From positions 1 through 29,820 of IMG/VR virus record IMGVR_UViG_3300020419_000063: a DNA stretch of 29,820 bases. One strand, 5' to 3'. Under the pieces are notes generated by a model. It did no database searches, was not told the origin of the DNA, and saw only the letters and a list, made by a program, of their open reading frames with translations. Below are positions 27,344 through 29,820 of the stretch, piece after piece. Numbering within the stretch: position 1 is the stretch's first letter; each line of letters begins with the position of its first letter. Made by a program: the position numbers and the translations under genes. This stretch comes from a virus.

Positions 27344-29569
27344 ATGACAGCAGGAAGACTAGCCGCTGCAAAACCAGGGGCGACTACAAACACAACGGTA
27401 TATAGATGCCCTACTACAGTAACTGGTAGCACAGTATTAAATGTGTGTAATCAGTCAGGAAGTGGTGCGACATATCGGACAGCATTGAGAGATTATGACC
27501 AAGTGTTGCACATGAGTGGCACACAGTCATCAACAGGTGCAGCAGCATCACCTTTAAAATTTACTAAAGGTAATCCAATTACTGCATATAAAATTAAGAC
27601 ACAGCCAGGATTTCAATTCGCTTCAGCGATTCCAGGTACAACTTTTACATCAACAAACAATGCGACAGCATCGATTCTTGACGTATTCAAACCAACATCA
27701 GACGTTACATATTACACTATAGTTGCACCTATATCACAGACACAGTTAGCTGCTAATAGTCAAGCAGGTACTTTCAGTGGTGGTGAGACAGTTACAGGAG
27801 CAACATCAGGTTTTACTACTGTCTATCGTGGAGGAGAAGATACTGAATTAGCATTACAATTTACAGATGTTACTACTGGAGCAACAACATTTAATATTTC
27901 TAGGAATACTGGTCTTGCTGACGGTATGTATCTTACGTTGGGTATTGCCCAAAATACAGATGGGTCTCCTGCGGCTACGGAAGTGGTTAGTATTAACTCT
28001 AGCGGAATTAATACAACAACTAATGTATTAACTGTCACTCGTGGTGCTCTTGGCACAACTCCTCTTGTAATTCCTGCAGGAAGGGCATGTAATGCTTGGA
28101 GTGCATCTGCTACTGTAACAACTGTTGATGAGGGTGCAACTTTTGCATCAGGTGACCAAACACTTACAGTTGCAGACTCTACTGGATTCGTTTCTGGTAG
28201 TAAGATGTTAATTGACAATGAATTATTAAACATCACGGACGTAGCAGGAAACGATATAACTGTTGAAAGAGGACAGTATGGCACAGGAGACGTTGACCAT
28301 AATAATGGTGCAACAGTCACATTGTTAACAGATAATGGTGTATACCTTGCCAACTACTATACTGAGGGTGAGAATATTTCTGGTGGCACATCAAACGCAT
28401 CAGCAACATTAGGATTCTCTACTGCATCTGACGCAGTTATTAATACTAAGTATCTTATTTCTGAGACACAGGGTAGTGGACACACTCAGTTGACTACAGT
28501 ATCCCTTAGAGTTGATAGGACATATAAGTTTGATTTAAGTGACTCTAGTTGTAATAACTACCCACTTAAATTCTCTGCAGATGACCTTGAAGGTCCTAAC
28601 GCAGACCCAACCCCAGGTACTGAATATACTGCAGGGGTTAGTAAAGTAGGTACTGCAGGCACAAGTGGAGCATATACTTCAATCCTAGTAACATCATCAA
28701 CTGAAATTAACATATTTGCATATGCAGATGGAAGTCCTGCGGGTAGCACAACTGGTGTAGGTTTCTCACTTGCAGTTGATGAAGACCCTCAGTTTGAAGA
28801 GATTTACATCTATGATGTAAAAGGAGAAACATTAATAGCTGGTGACACATTCACTGTTAATAGCGTCACATATACAATTCTTGCTGCTGGTGTAACACCA
28901 GGTCCCTTCGGTTATGTGCAGTCATATGACACAGTTAACGCTCATCTAAAGATTACATTGGGTGAAGGGTCACCAGCCTTTACTGCTAGTACACAATTCT
29001 ATGATACACCAACATTAAATAATGGTGACCGTACAATTGGAGAGGTTGTGGATGGTAAAATTCTAACAGTTGGCACTATTGGTGCTGCTGATGGAAGCAG
29101 GACTGCAGGCACATACACTATATCAGCCCCATCAGGCACTACAGGTAGTGGCACAGGAGATACTTACTCCATAGTTGTGGATGGTAGTGGAGCAGCAACA
29201 GTAACTGTTGTTGATGGTGGTAAAGGTCATGCGGTTGGAAACACTATCACAGTTAACGACTCATTACTTGGGTCTGGTGGTGGGGCAGCGTTGACATTTA
29301 ATGTCGCTTCTATTAGCACAGGTGTCAATACAGATGTAGCAGCAATTTACAATACTGAAGATTATGTATTTTATGACAAAGCAGTTGGAGCAAATGCAAC
29401 TGACAAAAATAGTGCAATCATTGTAGGTCCTGGGCAAAACTTAACAGTCTACTCATCAGCAGGCGACTTAAGTTATGTTGTTACAGGGTTTGAATCTCCG
29501 TCGGATGACTTTACAGTGGTCAATATGACCAAGGTGGCATCAGAAGGTGGTGGTGGTGCTGCACCCTAA
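27344..29569 (+). CDS. Large beta-rich virion structural protein, 741 aa
   Basis: Several beta modules are visible. Two related units (about residues 174-250 and 262-335) carry the pattern strand, G-F/A-x-x-G/D, then T-V-x-R-G-x-x-G-T, as in phage fibre and adhesin modules. Near residue 394 YKFDLSDSSCNNYPLKFS resembles the YxFD-x-SDxSN-x-(H)PLRFS cupredoxin-like segment common in marine phage proteins, but His is replaced by Tyr. A Gly-rich repeat (about 605-655) follows the G-x-G-x-x-x-V-x-V-x-G-G-x-(G)-Y/H-x-V-G pattern. The C-terminus ends GGGGAAP. The role is probably in tail fibre or capsid decoration. No catalytic motif is seen. Confidence 0.68.
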   Translation: MTAGRLAAAKPGATTNTTVYRCPTTVTGSTVLNVCNQSGSGATYRTALRDYDQVLHMSGTQSSTGAAASPLKFTKGNPITAYKIKTQPGFQFASAIPGTTFTSTNNATASILDVFKPTSDVTYYTIVAPISQTQLAANSQAGTFSGGETVTGATSGFTTVYRGGEDTELALQFTDVTTGATTFNISRNTGLADGMYLTLGIAQNTDGSPAATEVVSINSSGINTTTNVLTVTRGALGTTPLVIPAGRACNAWSASATVTTVDEGATFASGDQTLTVADSTGFVSGSKMLIDNELLNITDVAGNDITVERGQYGTGDVDHNNGATVTLLTDNGVYLANYYTEGENISGGTSNASATLGFSTASDAVINTKYLISETQGSGHTQLTTVSLRVDRTYKFDLSDSSCNNYPLKFSADDLEGPNADPTPGTEYTAGVSKVGTAGTSGAYTSILVTSSTEINIFAYADGSPAGSTTGVGFSLAVDEDPQFEEIYIYDVKGETLIAGDTFTVNSVTYTILAAGVTPGPFGYVQSYDTVNAHLKITLGEGSPAFTASTQFYDTPTLNNGDRTIGEVVDGKILTVGTIGAADGSRTAGTYTISAPSGTTGSGTGDTYSIVVDGSGAATVTVVDGGKGHAVGNTITVNDSLLGSGGGAALTFNVASISTGVNTDVAAIYNTEDYVFYDKAVGANATDKNSAIIVGPGQNLTVYSSAGDLSYVVTGFESPSDDFTVVNMTKVASEGGGGAAP

Positions 29570-29577
29570 CTAAATAT
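29570..29577 (+). promoter_or_regulatory. CTAAATAT late-type promoter
   Basis: CTAAATAT directly follows the stop of the 741-aa gene and lies 20 bases before the next ATG, with AGGAA at 29584-29588 as its ribosome binding site. It shares CTAAATA with the boxes at 5196 and 11548. Confidence 0.45.
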
Positions 29578-29596
29578 TTCCGTAGGAATTCCTTAA

Positions 29597-29820
29597 ATGG
29601 CATTAACACGTCTTAAAAATATCATCACGTCGAGGACTGGTCGTATCATATACGTCAACCCCGACGACTTTGATGCATCGGATGCTTTTGATAACAGAGG
29701 TAACTCAGCCTTGCGTCCGTTTAAGACGTTGCAACGAGCATTTTTAGAGGTATCAAGATTTTCATATAGAGTTGGTTTAAGTAATGACGAATTTGATGCT
29801 TTTAGTATCTACCTATATCC
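29597..29820 (+). CDS. Conserved cyanophage structural protein, 5' part (runs off window)
   Basis: The open frame continues to the last base. The first 74 residues read MALTRLKNIITSRTGRIIYV, then FDNRGNSALRPFKTLQRAFL and EVSRFSYRVGLSNDEFDAFS. The G-N-S-x-x-R-P-F-K-T-(L/I)-Q-R-A block is the start of a right-handed beta-helix type structural protein found in cyanomyoviruses, where it is one of the long virion proteins after the fibre-like genes. It follows a CTAAATA box and an AGGAA ribosome binding site. Full length and C-terminal domains lie outside the window. Confidence 0.72.
   Translation, partial: MALTRLKNIITSRTGRIIYVNPDDFDASDAFDNRGNSALRPFKTLQRAFLEVSRFSYRVGLSNDEFDAFSIYLY

Overview
This window reads as a segment of a T4-like cyanophage (cyanomyovirus, Kyanoviridae type) that infects marine Synechococcus or Prochlorococcus. 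The evidence is direct: T4 core genes (gp33, gp32, gp53, gp48, gp4, gp54, gp26, gp5, a gp27-like hub) are interleaved with cyanobacterium-related genes (thyX, phoH, talC, a CP12-like, a CpeT-like and a PsbN-like gene, and a DUF1825-like gene). The DNA is AT-rich. Genes are packed end to end, mostly coupled by ATGA, taATG or ATGACTAA-type overlaps. No tRNA, rRNA, CRISPR array or insertion sequence was seen, and no gene-free stretch exceeds about 100 bases.

Layout. 1-5199: the early/middle metabolic and regulatory block. It holds the tail end of a glutaredoxin, small conserved hypotheticals, thyX, a 48-aa PsbN-like membrane peptide, phoH, a RecB/Cas4-type nuclease, the late-transcription co-activator gp33 and a DUF1825-like protein. 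5182-6550: gene 32 (single-stranded DNA binding) behind a palindrome and a CTAAATA late-type promoter, then a small exported His/Tyr-rich protein and a terminator-like hairpin. 6558-7928: small hypotheticals ending in two membrane proteins. 7903-9896, minus strand: baseplate genes 53 and 48. 9907-19066: gp4 head completion, an unknown protein, gp54, gp26, a small frame-shifted partner ORF, two very large tape-measure-like proteins (the first with a C39-like cysteine peptidase domain) and a gp27-like hub. 19078-20111: inserted host-takeover cargo (CP12-like, two small ORFs, CpeT-like). 20124-22904: gp5 hub/spike. 22935-25938: a second accessory block (Phd-like antitoxin fold, two 2OG-Fe(II) oxygenases, transaldolase talC, a cupin/JmjC-like protein). 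25956-29820: a TATAAATA late promoter and three structural or tail-fibre-like proteins, the last one cut by the window edge.

How it works together. ThyX and glutaredoxin feed nucleotide synthesis. TalC and CP12 would push host carbon flow from the Calvin cycle to the pentose phosphate pathway. CpeT-like and PsbN-like proteins would touch light harvesting and photosystem II. gp33 would drive the T4-type late promoters seen before genes 26, 48 and the fibre genes.

The most notable find is a correctly phased -1 slippery heptamer (T TTT TTC, 12268-12274), two codons before the stop of gene 26. It would fuse gp26 to the 61-aa downstream ORF, exactly in the place where tail-assembly chaperones of other phages use programmed frameshifting just ahead of the tape-measure gene.
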